Assembly (NCBI GenBank): GCA_000701625.1
Contig: JNJK01000035.1
Location: forward strand, 1-42,137
Source of the DNA: Lachnospiraceae bacterium MC2017
GTDB taxonomy: Bacteria; Bacillota; Clostridia; Lachnospirales; Lachnospiraceae
Reading direction: 5' to 3'
DNA length: 42,137 bases
In this document: positions 33,591-40,568 of the stretch, piece by piece
Layout of the letters: each line of letters opens with the position of its first letter
How positions within the stretch are numbered: position 1 is the first letter of the stretch
Made by a program: the position numbers and the translations under genes
Notes under the pieces: generated by a model
What the model was told of the DNA's origin: nothing
Seen by the model: the letters and a program-made list of their open reading frames with translations, nothing else
Databases searched by the model: none

Positions 33591-36353
33591 ATGAGAAGAG
33601 AAGATAATTTTCAAGAATTAGTTAAGAATAAAAAAATCATTATTCCTATTATTCAACGTGATTATGCTCAGGGAAGAAATGATCCTAAAGCTATTAGCGT
33701 GAGAACACGATTAATCGATGAATGGATTGATATTTTGCAGAATCCTAATCTTAGAATGGATTTTAATTATATTTATGGTAATGAAACAGACAAGATTTTC
33801 TATCCTGTTGATGGGCAGCAAAGATTAACATCTTTATATTTATTACATTGGTATTTGGCTATGGCAACAGATAATACCGGTGAGATAGATGAGTGGAAAT
33901 TTGATTATAAGACAAGAAATTCTGCATCAGAGTTTTTTGCATTTTTACATAACGTAGAGAAGTCGGATGAGTTATTTGAAATCCTGCATTCAGATAAATC
34001 AGAAGCAGATAAGCAAGCAGATATAAGAAATGAAAGCTGGTTTAAGAATAAGTGGGAAAACGATCCTACAGTAGTATCATGTGTGAATTTTTTATGCATG
34101 TTATCCGGAAAACTCTCAGATTATGAAGAAAAGTTTGGGACGTTTTGGGCAAGTTTAAACAATACGTCTTGTCCTGCAGTTTATTTTACGTGCTTAAGTG
34201 ATTGTGATGATAAGTATGCGGAGATAGATGCTGCAAAAAAGTACACACGAATGAATGCACGTGGTAAGCGTTTAACAAATTTTGAGAATCTCAAGGCTAT
34301 GATAGATGAGATTGAGACGAAGCATATTAAGGATTTAGCATACTGTGCAGATGATGAGCAGGAAGCATTAGCAGACACAATTTCTTGGTCATATGATAGA
34401 GTTTATATTGATTGCCTTTATAACAGTATGCAAGAAAACTCACTACTAGAGAAGACTAATGCAATTAATGAAGAGAGCGAGAAATGGTTTAGACTAGTTT
34501 ATTATGTATATTCATTAGTGAATGAGCGCAATATTCCTTCTGACCTGAGTGTTTCTACTATCAATTCTAATGAGTCGTATGAGGATGTTATTTATAAGAT
34601 AAGCCAGGAACGAGTTAGCGATGATAAAATTTCAAAGTATCTTTATATGTTAAAATCAGTATTTGAAGTTCTTTGTAACAGTGGGACGGAATTATCCTTT
34701 AAGTATAAAGACTTTAATATTAGAGAAGAATATACTAGGATACATGCAATTGCATTTGTGCTGTTTGTTTCAAGATTATGGAATAGGAATAACAACAAAG
34801 ATGATAATTCGCTTATTGCTACTAAGTGGGAACAATTTAGAAGTGCTTTGGGCGATTTGGGGTTTGATAGTTGGAAGACAGCCGGTGAAAAGGCGCTTGC
34901 AGATATTATCACGAGGATGATAGAAGGAATAGCTAACACCAGCAATACATCTGTAGATGAATATTTTGTGAAAACCGACTTTGAAACTGATTCTCCATTT
35001 GTATCATTTGAAATAATGGATGATCTGAAGTGTAGAGTTATAGAACGAAAAATAAAGTCAAAGATTATCTTAGATGGAGCTGCATCAGAAGTAGATATTG
35101 ATGAAGTTCCAATAGGCAGATGGAGATGGGGTTACTTATATTATATATGTGGGTTCTTGGGAAAATGGGACTTGGGAGACTGGAGTGGAAGAGCAAAATG
35201 GGATGGTGCCAAACTTAAAGCGTATATAAGCCTCATAAAAGAAACTGATTCGTTCAAAGAACTTATGCGTACTAGAGAGGCAAAAGCGGTATTTGCGTAT
35301 GCTTCACAATTTGATTCAGTAAAGAAAAGTCTTTTAGATGCTATTAATATTAACGCATGTAATAATGAGCATGTCTGGAATCATTCATTCCTTGAATGGG
35401 ATGATGATGAGTATGGCAATGTTGCAGAAGAAAAAATCAAACAGTTAAATCATATGAAGATAATGTTTGATCTTCTCCTTGATTTTAAGACAAATAATAA
35501 TGTAACTGATGAAAAAATAATCGAGAAATTCTTAGATAATATTAACAAATTTTTTGATACCACCAAGGGATATGAAAAATGTTGGCTTAGGTTTGCTACC
35601 AAATATGCTGTTGGCGGAAAGGAACTTCTGGATTATGAACTGGAAAATGATAAAGGCATTGTTACATTGAAATCTGTACCTGTTATCATAAAAACTTATT
35701 TGGTCGAAAACGGACACACCTATATCGATAGAATACCGAAATTAAAAGATTTCAATAAAAAGAGTAACTATTTTACTGGTGATGAAAATAGAATATTATT
35801 TTCTTCTACTGATAGTACATATACATTTGCACCTGACGCGGAAAATTCCGGTAAGTATCAGCATTCAAAAAAAACTTCATGGGGATGGGATTTGTCAGGA
35901 AATACTGTCAATCGTAACATGGATTTGAGTTATAGGGTTTATTTTAATCTATCAGGAATTGGTAGAAAAATTAAGAATAATTTCTGGACAATTGATATCG
36001 ATGATGGGAAATACAGTATTAGAGTGTATGAGTTTGGCGGAATTAAAAATTGTAAGTTTGCGGTAAATGTGAGTGAAGCACAAATTGATACTAATTCAAT
36101 TGCTCTTTCAGAAAAGAATGTTTTACAGTGGAAGAGCAAGTTTGAAAGCTTAGAAAAAGAACCAAAGAAAATAGGTAATTATGACCATTGGATTGAATTG
36201 TGGAATAATGAGTATCAGACTGCCTTTGGATCTTCATTTGTTCCAGGAAATGTTACGTATGATAAATACGGTGGTCAGAGACCGAGAAAAATTTGGAGTG
36301 AGGTTATTGTGGTTCCTGCACTAAGCTGGAAAGATTATACTGTTGAAATATAA
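33591..36353 (+). CDS. DUF262 (GmrS-like) defence protein 2
   Basis: The 920-residue protein begins with a diverged DUF262 domain: IIPIIQRDYAQGRNDP (about residues 17-32) and VDGQQRLTSLYLLHWY (about 73-88), with TRMNARGKRLTNFENLKAM (about 221-239) as the later DUF262 block. No clear HNH motif is visible in the long C-terminal part, which I do not recognise. It shares its architecture class with the preceding gene but is a distant relative, not a duplicate. The short 4-base spacing and GGAAGGG-like site suggest one operon and perhaps a two-protein complex. The end of this gene is the right edge of the island. Confidence 0.8.
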   Translation: MRREDNFQELVKNKKIIIPIIQRDYAQGRNDPKAISVRTRLIDEWIDILQNPNLRMDFNYIYGNETDKIFYPVDGQQRLTSLYLLHWYLAMATDNTGEIDEWKFDYKTRNSASEFFAFLHNVEKSDELFEILHSDKSEADKQADIRNESWFKNKWENDPTVVSCVNFLCMLSGKLSDYEEKFGTFWASLNNTSCPAVYFTCLSDCDDKYAEIDAAKKYTRMNARGKRLTNFENLKAMIDEIETKHIKDLAYCADDEQEALADTISWSYDRVYIDCLYNSMQENSLLEKTNAINEESEKWFRLVYYVYSLVNERNIPSDLSVSTINSNESYEDVIYKISQERVSDDKISKYLYMLKSVFEVLCNSGTELSFKYKDFNIREEYTRIHAIAFVLFVSRLWNRNNNKDDNSLIATKWEQFRSALGDLGFDSWKTAGEKALADIITRMIEGIANTSNTSVDEYFVKTDFETDSPFVSFEIMDDLKCRVIERKIKSKIILDGAASEVDIDEVPIGRWRWGYLYYICGFLGKWDLGDWSGRAKWDGAKLKAYISLIKETDSFKELMRTREAKAVFAYASQFDSVKKSLLDAININACNNEHVWNHSFLEWDDDEYGNVAEEKIKQLNHMKIMFDLLLDFKTNNNVTDEKIIEKFLDNINKFFDTTKGYEKCWLRFATKYAVGGKELLDYELENDKGIVTLKSVPVIIKTYLVENGHTYIDRIPKLKDFNKKSNYFTGDENRILFSSTDSTYTFAPDAENSGKYQHSKKTSWGWDLSGNTVNRNMDLSYRVYFNLSGIGRKIKNNFWTIDIDDGKYSIRVYEFGGIKNCKFAVNVSEAQIDTNSIALSEKNVLQWKSKFESLEKEPKKIGNYDHWIELWNNEYQTAFGSSFVPGNVTYDKYGGQRPRKIWSEVIVVPALSWKDYTVEI

Positions 36354-36369
36354 TGTATGTTGCTTATGG

Positions 36370-36627
36370 TGCATATTGCGTCCTCAAACGGACACTTTTG
36401 TGGAGTTAAACGGACGCGGAGCGAAGCTAGCAGACGTCAACTTAACTGCTCTTGGCTGCCCTTACCAGAACCGTCTTAAAGGTCAAGAATGCTCCGCACA
36501 TCGCTTGTTCTTGACCTTTAAGACGATTCTGGTACCATCGCAAACCAAGCAGTTTATGTTTGTTCGTTCATAGCGCTGAGTGTCCGCTGACAAACGCACC
36601 AGTGTCCGCTCAGCAGCGCAAAATGCA
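36370..36627. mobile_element. MITE-like or internally deleted IS element (258 bp)
   Basis: The element starts TGCATATTGCG and ends CGCAAAATGCA, an 11 bp terminal inverted repeat with one mismatch. Inside each end the motif GTGTCCG (or its complement CGGACAC) is repeated: AAACGGAC twice at the left (36387-36413), TGTCCGCT twice at the right (36581-36610). Multiple transposase-type binding repeats and TG...CA termini recall IS21-family ends, but this is not proof. No transposase gene fits in it; a 76-codon open frame across it is not credible. The 7 bp duplication at the flanks supports mobility. It sits exactly between the defence island and the ICE control module. Confidence 0.7.
36463..36534. 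repeat. Long inverted repeat in the centre of the MITE-like element
   Basis: The 27 bp arms 36463-36489 and 36508-36534 are complementary except for one base pair and are separated by 18 bases. The core arm reads CGTCTTAAAGGTCAAGAA. As RNA it would form one very stable hairpin; as DNA a cruciform. Confidence 0.85.
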
Positions 36628-36702
36628 CTTATGGTGTCATGCTATTGATTTTTGATAGCTGTGATGCAATTGACGGGACATAGAATCAGTCGGGAAAGAT
36701 GT

Positions 36703-36757
36703 ACCGTGTTACTTTATAAAAAATTAAGCATATAATAGGTTCTTAAAGTAACACGGT
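36703..36757. repeat. 14 bp inverted repeat in intergenic DNA
   Basis: ACCGTGTTACTTTA (36703-36716) and TAAAGTAACACGGT (36744-36757) are perfect complements with a 27-base AT-rich spacer. It lies in the 215 bases between the MITE-like element and the leftward operon, in which no gene is seen. It may be a bidirectional terminator between the converging transcripts or the scar of another element. Confidence 0.6.
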
Positions 36758-36849
36758 TCCTAAATTTAAGTTATTTTTGACATAGAACTTTTGAGAGATT
36801 AGAAGAAAATTTCGTAGAATCGGAATAAAAATGTAATGGGCTTGATCCT

Positions 36850-37131
36850 TCAATCAAATCCCAGCTTCCACTGAGACCTATCGACGAAGTAATAGAGCCG
36901 CACGAATTTCTTATATCCCAAAACATCTATCTTGCATTCATAGATGTTGGTGCCACGTGAGACGTAGAGACAGTCTTTGGTTGTGTAGGCTCCATCTACT
37001 TCATTTAGTTTATATCCTTTTATGTTGAATCGCTGATAGGCCCCGTCTTCATCGAGAATCTGAAATCTCAGAGGAATGATGGAGCCATCGGATTTGTGTT
37101 CGCATATTACATCAACTTTATTTATAACCAT
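36850..37131 (-). CDS. Hypothetical 93-residue protein
   Basis: I do not recognise this protein with certainty. It is 93 residues, soluble, mixed alpha/beta, with many Tyr and Asp (KVDVICEHKSDGSIIPLRFQ at the start). The pattern of short strands suggests a small beta-barrel-like fold. It is the last gene of the leftward operon that begins with the S24 repressor, 59 bases after the XRE gene, and the end of the gene lies near the inverted repeat at 36703. Its ribosome binding site (TAGGTG) is poor. ICE regulatory regions of Clostridia often contain such a gene next to a small XRE protein. Confidence 0.65.
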   Translation of the reverse strand: MVINKVDVICEHKSDGSIIPLRFQILDEDGAYQRFNIKGYKLNEVDGAYTTKDCLYVSRGTNIYECKIDVLGYKKFVRLYYFVDRSQWKLGFD

Positions 37132-37170
37132 AACAACACCTAAGCTTTTTAGAAAAATAATCTTGGCATT

Positions 37171-37214
37171 CTATATGACGGTGCAGGAACTTAATCAGCA
37201 GCAACGTCATATAG
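37171..37214. repeat. 10 bp inverted repeat at the XRE stop codon
   Basis: CTATATGACG at 37171-37180 and CGTCATATAG at 37205-37214 are perfect complements separated by 24 bases. The right arm lies in the final codons of the XRE gene. No T tract follows on either strand. Confidence 0.5.
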
Positions 37215-37394
37215 TATTTCCATTGAAACTTCCAAATATTTACTGAGTCTGATTGCGACATCAAGCCTCGGATCCTGCTTCCCAGTTTCGTACCGGGACA
37301 GTGAATCCTTGCTGATAGAGAGTGCATCAGCTACTTCTTTTTGGGTGAGTCCTTTACCCATGCGTATTTCTCGAAGATGATTTATGACTGACAT
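37191..37394 (-). CDS. Small XRE-family DNA-binding protein
   Basis: This 67-residue protein is a single helix-turn-helix of the Cro/C1 type: LREIRMGKGLTQKEVADALS (residues 7-26) followed by ISKDSLSRYETGKQDPRLD. It has no other domain, so it is probably a dimeric repressor or modulator. GGAGGT precedes the ATG. It is the second gene of the leftward operon, 36 bases from the S24 repressor, and presumably antagonises or supports it in control of excision and transfer. Confidence 0.85.
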   Translation of the reverse strand: MSVINHLREIRMGKGLTQKEVADALSISKDSLSRYETGKQDPRLDVAIRLSKYLEVSMEILYDVAAD

Positions 37395-37430
37395 ATCTAT
37401 AACCTCCCCGATTGAAATGAAATAAATGCG

Positions 37431-38183
37431 TTAGCTTAGTACGCGTCCGAAAGTCCGGAAGGAATCGCCTTCCTTGACTATTATTGGAGCATATTCTTTA
37501 TTTATGGATATGAGCTGAGCCTGCTGGTTTTCATAATGAAGCTGTTTACAGTAGCAGTCTCCGTTCAGCTCAAAAATTCCTATCTGACCTTCTTCAAGTG
37601 TTTCCTGCTGATGAACCCATACAATCTGACCGTTGATATATCTTGGCTGCATACTGTCGCCAGTGATACGTACACCGAAATCGGCATCTGCCGGAACATT
37701 GTGGTCTTTGCGGCTTAATTCATCATAAGAATCACTTTCTAGGAAATTTCCAAGACCGGCGGATACACGATTATCATAAACACGGATAAAAGAAATTGTA
37801 GATGCCGGGAATTCTACTACGTGTAAGTGCTCATCATCTTTTAATCTTTCTTCAACAGTTTTTTCTTTCAGGTATTCGCCATTATTATATCCTTCGAGAA
37901 GCGCTATATATTCCATAGCCTTTTTTCGTCCAGCTTCATTCAGGTTATTGAATGGATTACTGGTATTTTCTCCAAAGTACGCTTCCATCACATCGGAGAT
38001 ATTCAGGATCTTGCATATATTCAAAAATACTGTGACTGTTGGCTCGCAGACGTTTTTCTCCCAACTGGATACGGAACGGTATCCTATCTTTACTCCGTTT
38101 TTCTCTAATTCCTGAGCAAGTTTAAGCTGTGTAAGACCCGACTTCTTACGAAAATGGCTCAGGAGCTGTCCAACATCTTTCAT
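37431..38183 (-). CDS. XRE-S24 (LexA/CI-like) repressor of the ICE
   Basis: The 250-residue repressor has an N-terminal helix-turn-helix (FRKKSGLTQLKLAQELEKNG and VSSWEKNVCEPT, residues 11-50) and a C-terminal S24 peptidase domain. The catalytic Ser is in ITGDSMQPRYINGQ (about 165-178) and the Lys in NGDCYCKQLHY (about 208). Such proteins repress ICE genes and cleave themselves when RecA is activated, so DNA damage would trigger transfer. Divergent from the + strand genes, with two 14-base repeats in the 412-base gap upstream. A possible cleavage site (usually Ala-Gly) could be in VSAGLGNFLE (about residue 137). Confidence 0.9.
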   Translation of the reverse strand: MKDVGQLLSHFRKKSGLTQLKLAQELEKNGVKIGYRSVSSWEKNVCEPTVTVFLNICKILNISDVMEAYFGENTSNPFNNLNEAGRKKAMEYIALLEGYNNGEYLKEKTVEERLKDDEHLHVVEFPASTISFIRVYDNRVSAGLGNFLESDSYDELSRKDHNVPADADFGVRITGDSMQPRYINGQIVWVHQQETLEEGQIGIFELNGDCYCKQLHYENQQAQLISINKEYAPIIVKEGDSFRTFGRVLS

Positions 38184-38248
38184 GGCATACCTCTTTCTGA
38201 AAAAATGAGAATTATTTTCCTATATGGTACCACCTTTTTAAGATTGTA

Positions 38249-38304
38249 GCAAATTATTTGGTGTAAGTAGACTAAAGTGACTATTGATTCGCTAAATATT
38301 TGGT
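38249..38304. promoter_or_regulatory. Direct-repeat operators of the ICE repressor
   Basis: GCAAATTATTTGGT (38249-38262) and GCTAAATATTTGGT (38291-38304) match at 12 of 14 positions and begin 42 bases apart, that is four helical turns. The second lies within the spacer of the rightward promoter and the first upstream of it, between it and the repressor gene. This is a plausible cooperative operator pair. Confidence 0.55.
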
Positions 38305-38312
38305 ATTAAAAT
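38284..38312 (+). promoter_or_regulatory. Promoter for the rightward control genes
   Basis: TTGATT at 38284-38289 and TAAAAT at 38307-38312 are separated by 17 bases, a good sigma-A match. The repeat operator overlaps its spacer. It would drive transcription towards the Zn-ribbon gene and XRE gene. Confidence 0.6.
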
Positions 38313-38595
38313 AAGTACATCAGTTCGATATGGTGGATGTGACAACTGAAGAAAGAAATTAGTAGGGAGGCAACATACAGGCAGCACAACCTCAGTGCAT
38401 TCGGAACTTGTCTGTATAGATTAAGGAATATGGAGGGAAGAGGCTAATGATGAATGATGTTTACATGCGTAGGGGGCAATGAAACATCTACCCTCTGCGC
38501 ATTCTGTAACAAATCAATAACTTGCAAAGGTGACTTTCCCTTTCCTTTTCAAGCTTCGGATTACAACCATACTGAATCGGAGGTGAGGAGTCAGA
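38313..38595 (+). other. Leader between promoter and Zn-ribbon gene
   Basis: There is no normal gene in these 283 bases. An 11-codon reading frame (38447-38482, starting MMNDVYMRRGQ) follows a GGAGGG site, and an imperfect hairpin (ATGCG.AGGG paired with CCCT.CGCAT, 38465-38502) overlaps its end. This is the layout of a leader peptide with a downstream structure, but nothing else supports it. Confidence 0.4.
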
Positions 38596-38802
38596 ATGCA
38601 GGAGATAGAATTTTATTGTAAGAAGTGCAAAAAGTCTATGAAGATGGCTTATGCAGTTACCGGAGATATGGATACTCCGGCAATGAATGGAATCATCATA
38701 AGATGTCATACCCACAAATGTACCAGGGCTGTGACTCTTAAGAATTTTACTGAAAGAGATATTCTTAAGAGAGCAGATTTACATGGTAAATGTTACTTGT
38801 AA
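38596..38802 (+). CDS. Small Cys-rich (zinc-ribbon-like) protein
   Basis: This 68-residue protein has CKKCKKSM near the N-terminus and CHTHKC in the middle, which would make one zinc ribbon. No other feature is visible. An AGGAG site lies 5 bases before the ATG. Proteins like this sit beside the regulatory genes of many Clostridia ICEs; a DNA-binding or regulatory role is possible but not shown. Confidence 0.7.
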   Translation: MQEIEFYCKKCKKSMKMAYAVTGDMDTPAMNGIIIRCHTHKCTRAVTLKNFTERDILKRADLHGKCYL

Positions 38803-38883
38803 GAAAGACCTGTAACCGGCACGGTATATGTGCTGCACAAAAATGAATTAGGGCTTCATGATATGGGGGCTTGACCCACCGCG

Positions 38884-38934
38884 GACGCATGAAAAGATAA
38901 TCGGCATTAAGCTGACTCTTTTCATGCGTCTTTT
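38884..38934 (+). terminator. Strong hairpin with T tract
   Basis: The 13 bp stem GACGCATGAAAAG/CTTTTCATGCGTC (38884-38896 with 38918-38930) is perfect and is followed by TTTTATTTTG. It separates the Zn-ribbon gene from the XRE gene and may act as terminator or attenuator. Confidence 0.75.
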
Positions 38935-38945
38935 ATTTTGTCCTT

Positions 38946-38970
38946 TTTCCGGTTATCACCCGGAAAGAGG
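38946..38970 (+). promoter_or_regulatory. Hairpin overlapping the ribosome binding site of the XRE gene
   Basis: TTTCCGG (38946-38952) pairs with CCGGAAA (38960-38966), and the As of the right arm are the first bases of the AAAGAGG ribosome binding site (38964-38970). Folding would partly hide the site. Confidence 0.45.
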
Positions 38971-38975
38971 AAGAG

Positions 38976-39305
38976 ATGAAAAACGTTAAGGAAGAGACAT
39001 TGGGGCAGCGTATCAGAGCAGCAAGGATCAGAAAAGGAATTACACAAGAACAGCTTGCGGAAGCAATGCTTACCAAGAAAAGCATGATTTCCTATTACGA
39101 AAATGATCACGGAGATATTAAACAGAGTATGATCGCGGAACTTGCGAAGACTCTTGGAACTACTGTGGAATATCTGGTTTGTGGTACGCAGAAGACTCCT
39201 GATCTTGATGTTGATTCCACAGAATTGTTGAAACTGTTTGCTTCTCTGGATGAAAGCACGAAGCAGATTATGCTTATTCAGATGAGAGCAGTTGCAAAAA
39301 GATAA
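38976..39305 (+). CDS. XRE-family transcriptional regulator
   Basis: The 109-residue protein has a helix-turn-helix at residues 9-60 (GQRIRAARIRKGITQEQLAE, then SMISYYENDHG) and a helical C-terminal region with ELLKLFASLDESTKQIMLIQ that looks like a dimerisation helix. It is of a kind found in Clostridia ICEs after the repressor module. Its stop is immediately followed by the palindrome GTTCGA-TATTT-TCGAAC, which could be an operator for a regulator of this gene or the next. Confidence 0.85.
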   Translation: MKNVKEETLGQRIRAARIRKGITQEQLAEAMLTKKSMISYYENDHGDIKQSMIAELAKTLGTTVEYLVCGTQKTPDLDVDSTELLKLFASLDESTKQIMLIQMRAVAKR

Positions 39306-39322
39306 GTTCGATATTTTCGAAC
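39306..39322. promoter_or_regulatory. Dyad operator-like site after the XRE gene
   Basis: GTTCGA at 39306-39311 and TCGAAC at 39317-39322 are perfect complements with a 5-base AT spacer, in the style of XRE operators. A less perfect half-site follows about 10 bases on. Confidence 0.45.
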
Positions 39323-39486
39323 TAAAAGTTTGATTTTTCGGGGAACGTATTATTTCTCCATTTTTCTTAGAATTACATATGTAAACAAGATTTACACCGC
39401 AATCTACAGAGTCGGTTCCCAAGCGCTTTAAGGAATTCTTCATCCCTCTGCAGGTAACGGCAACTAAATAGCAAGCGACACGAATG

Positions 39487-39562
39487 AAGACGGGTCACTG
39501 CAATCTGAAGTGGAGAGCACCAGCTCTCGCACCTGATAGTCAGTGTGTCCGTCTTTCTTTGT
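39487..39562 (+). ncRNA. Structured leader RNA before the sigma-like gene
   Basis: Three nested stems can be drawn: AAGACGG/CCGTCTT (39487-39493 with 39549-39555), CACTG/CAGTG (39496-39500 with 39541-39545), and an inner hairpin GTGGAGAGC/GCTCTC-G-CAC around the loop ACCA (39510-39532, one bulged G). A T-rich stretch TTTCTTTGTTTTT follows. It lies in the 312-base gap between the XRE gene and the sigma-like gene, where no gene is seen. It may be an attenuator or a bound leader; not matched to a known riboswitch. Confidence 0.5.
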
Positions 39563-39617
39563 TTTTATGGGGTTCTCCGCTTCGTAACCATCAATTTTTA
39601 CGAAATGGAGGTCCTGT

Positions 39618-40085
39618 ATGTGCTTCAATCATGGTTTAGAGAAAAAGAGATTTGAGAAGGAGTGGGGAAAATTACGTGCTGAATATGCAGCTGCAGGAAT
39701 GAGTGAAGATGCAATTCAGAAAATGTATGAATATGACTGCAAAGTCTTCAATAGAGACAGATCCTTCTATGAACATTCTCAACCGCTGGATGTTGGCGGG
39801 AATGATGATGAAAGCGAAAGTCCTTTAATAGCTATTTCCGCTAATATGTTCACTCCGGCAGCAGAATCAGATCCTGATCGTCGGGGGAGCTGGATAGATG
39901 AGATTGAAAATGAGGTTTTGTATGGAGTTCTAGTTAAGCTTCCAAAAGATGAAATCGAACTTCTTACCCTCTATGTGATAGAAGGTTTTAATCAAGCTGA
40001 AATTGCAGTGATTATGAATATTTCACAGCAGGCAGTAGCGAAGCGATTTCGAAAGATAAAGACAAAATTTGGAGCATCTAAGTAA
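39618..40085 (+). CDS. Sigma-70 region 4-like regulator of the ICE
   Basis: The 155-residue protein ends with a typical region 4 helix-turn-helix: LPKDEIELLTLYVIEGFNQ (about 108-126) and AEIAVIMNISQQAVAKRFRK (about 128-147). The N-terminal 95 residues are unlike region 2 and rich in charged residues, so it is an ICE-type sigma-like factor (as in Orf7/Orf8-type regulators of Tn916 relatives), not a full sigma. GGAGG precedes the ATG at 7 bases. A terminator-like hairpin follows. Confidence 0.8.
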   Translation: MCFNHGLEKKRFEKEWGKLRAEYAAAGMSEDAIQKMYEYDCKVFNRDRSFYEHSQPLDVGGNDDESESPLIAISANMFTPAAESDPDRRGSWIDEIENEVLYGVLVKLPKDEIELLTLYVIEGFNQAEIAVIMNISQQAVAKRFRKIKTKFGASK

Positions 40086-40095
40086 AAATCTGCAT

Positions 40096-40126
40096 CATTT
40101 TACAAATGGTTGTAAAAATGTTTTTC
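40096..40126 (+). terminator. Terminator after the sigma-like gene
   Basis: TTTTACAA (40098-40105) pairs with TTGTAAAA (40110-40117) around ATGG and is followed by ATG and five Ts. A weak AT-rich stem but the T tract is good. Confidence 0.55.
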
Positions 40127-40187
40127 TTACCGGCTACCAAGTGAAAGGGGCATCCCTTGGAAAAGATTGTATAAGGAGTATTCGCAT

Positions 40188-40568
40188 ATGAATAATTACA
40201 AAGATGTAAGACGTGGCGACGTCTGTATCGCAGATCTTGGGATGGATGGTATCGGATGTGAACAGCAGGGAAAAAGACCGGTGCTTATTCTCCAGAATGA
40301 TGTCGGAAATTTCTTTTCTCCGACAGTAACCATTGTTCCTATAACCTCTTCTTTGAAAAAGAAAGATCTTCCAACCCATTATGTACTTCAACATGCGGAT
40401 TTTATGAACAGGACATCAATGCTTCTTGCAGAATCTGTCAGAACTATTGATAAACGCAGACTTGGAAGAATCATTGGTCATCTTGATGAAATGGACATGA
40501 ACGGAGCTGAGGAAGCAATTGAAAAACAGTTGGGATTCACTATTCCTGACGCAGTGGAGGCACCATGA
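40188..40568 (+). CDS. PemK/MazF-type toxin (mRNA interferase-like)
   Basis: The protein is 126 residues from the ATG at 40188 (AAGGAG 9 bases before). It has the PemK/MazF fold signatures: VRRGDVCIADLG (about 7-18) with the catalytic-site Arg-Gly, KRPVLILQNDVGN (about 31-43), TVTIVPITSS (about 48-57), and LLAESVRTIDKRRLGRIIG (about 82-100). No antitoxin gene is visible on either side: the gene is preceded by the sigma-like gene and overlaps the excisionase by four bases. The ICE may use it as an addiction or control device, or an antitoxin sits elsewhere. Confidence 0.85.
   Translation: MNNYKDVRRGDVCIADLGMDGIGCEQQGKRPVLILQNDVGNFFSPTVTIVPITSSLKKKDLPTHYVLQHADFMNRTSMLLAESVRTIDKRRLGRIIGHLDEMDMNGAEEAIEKQLGFTIPDAVEAP

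Larger units (their letters stand above)
36363..36634. repeat. Target-site duplication flanking the MITE-like element
   Basis: CTTATGG occurs at 36363-36369 and again at 36628-36634, directly abutting both ends of the 258 bp element. A 7 bp direct repeat is what a transposition event would leave. Confidence 0.7.

Noticed and set aside
36343-36573. 76-codon frame across the MITE-like element
   Set aside because: It is composed of the repeat and hairpin sequences themselves and overlaps the end of the DUF262 gene; no ribosome binding site.
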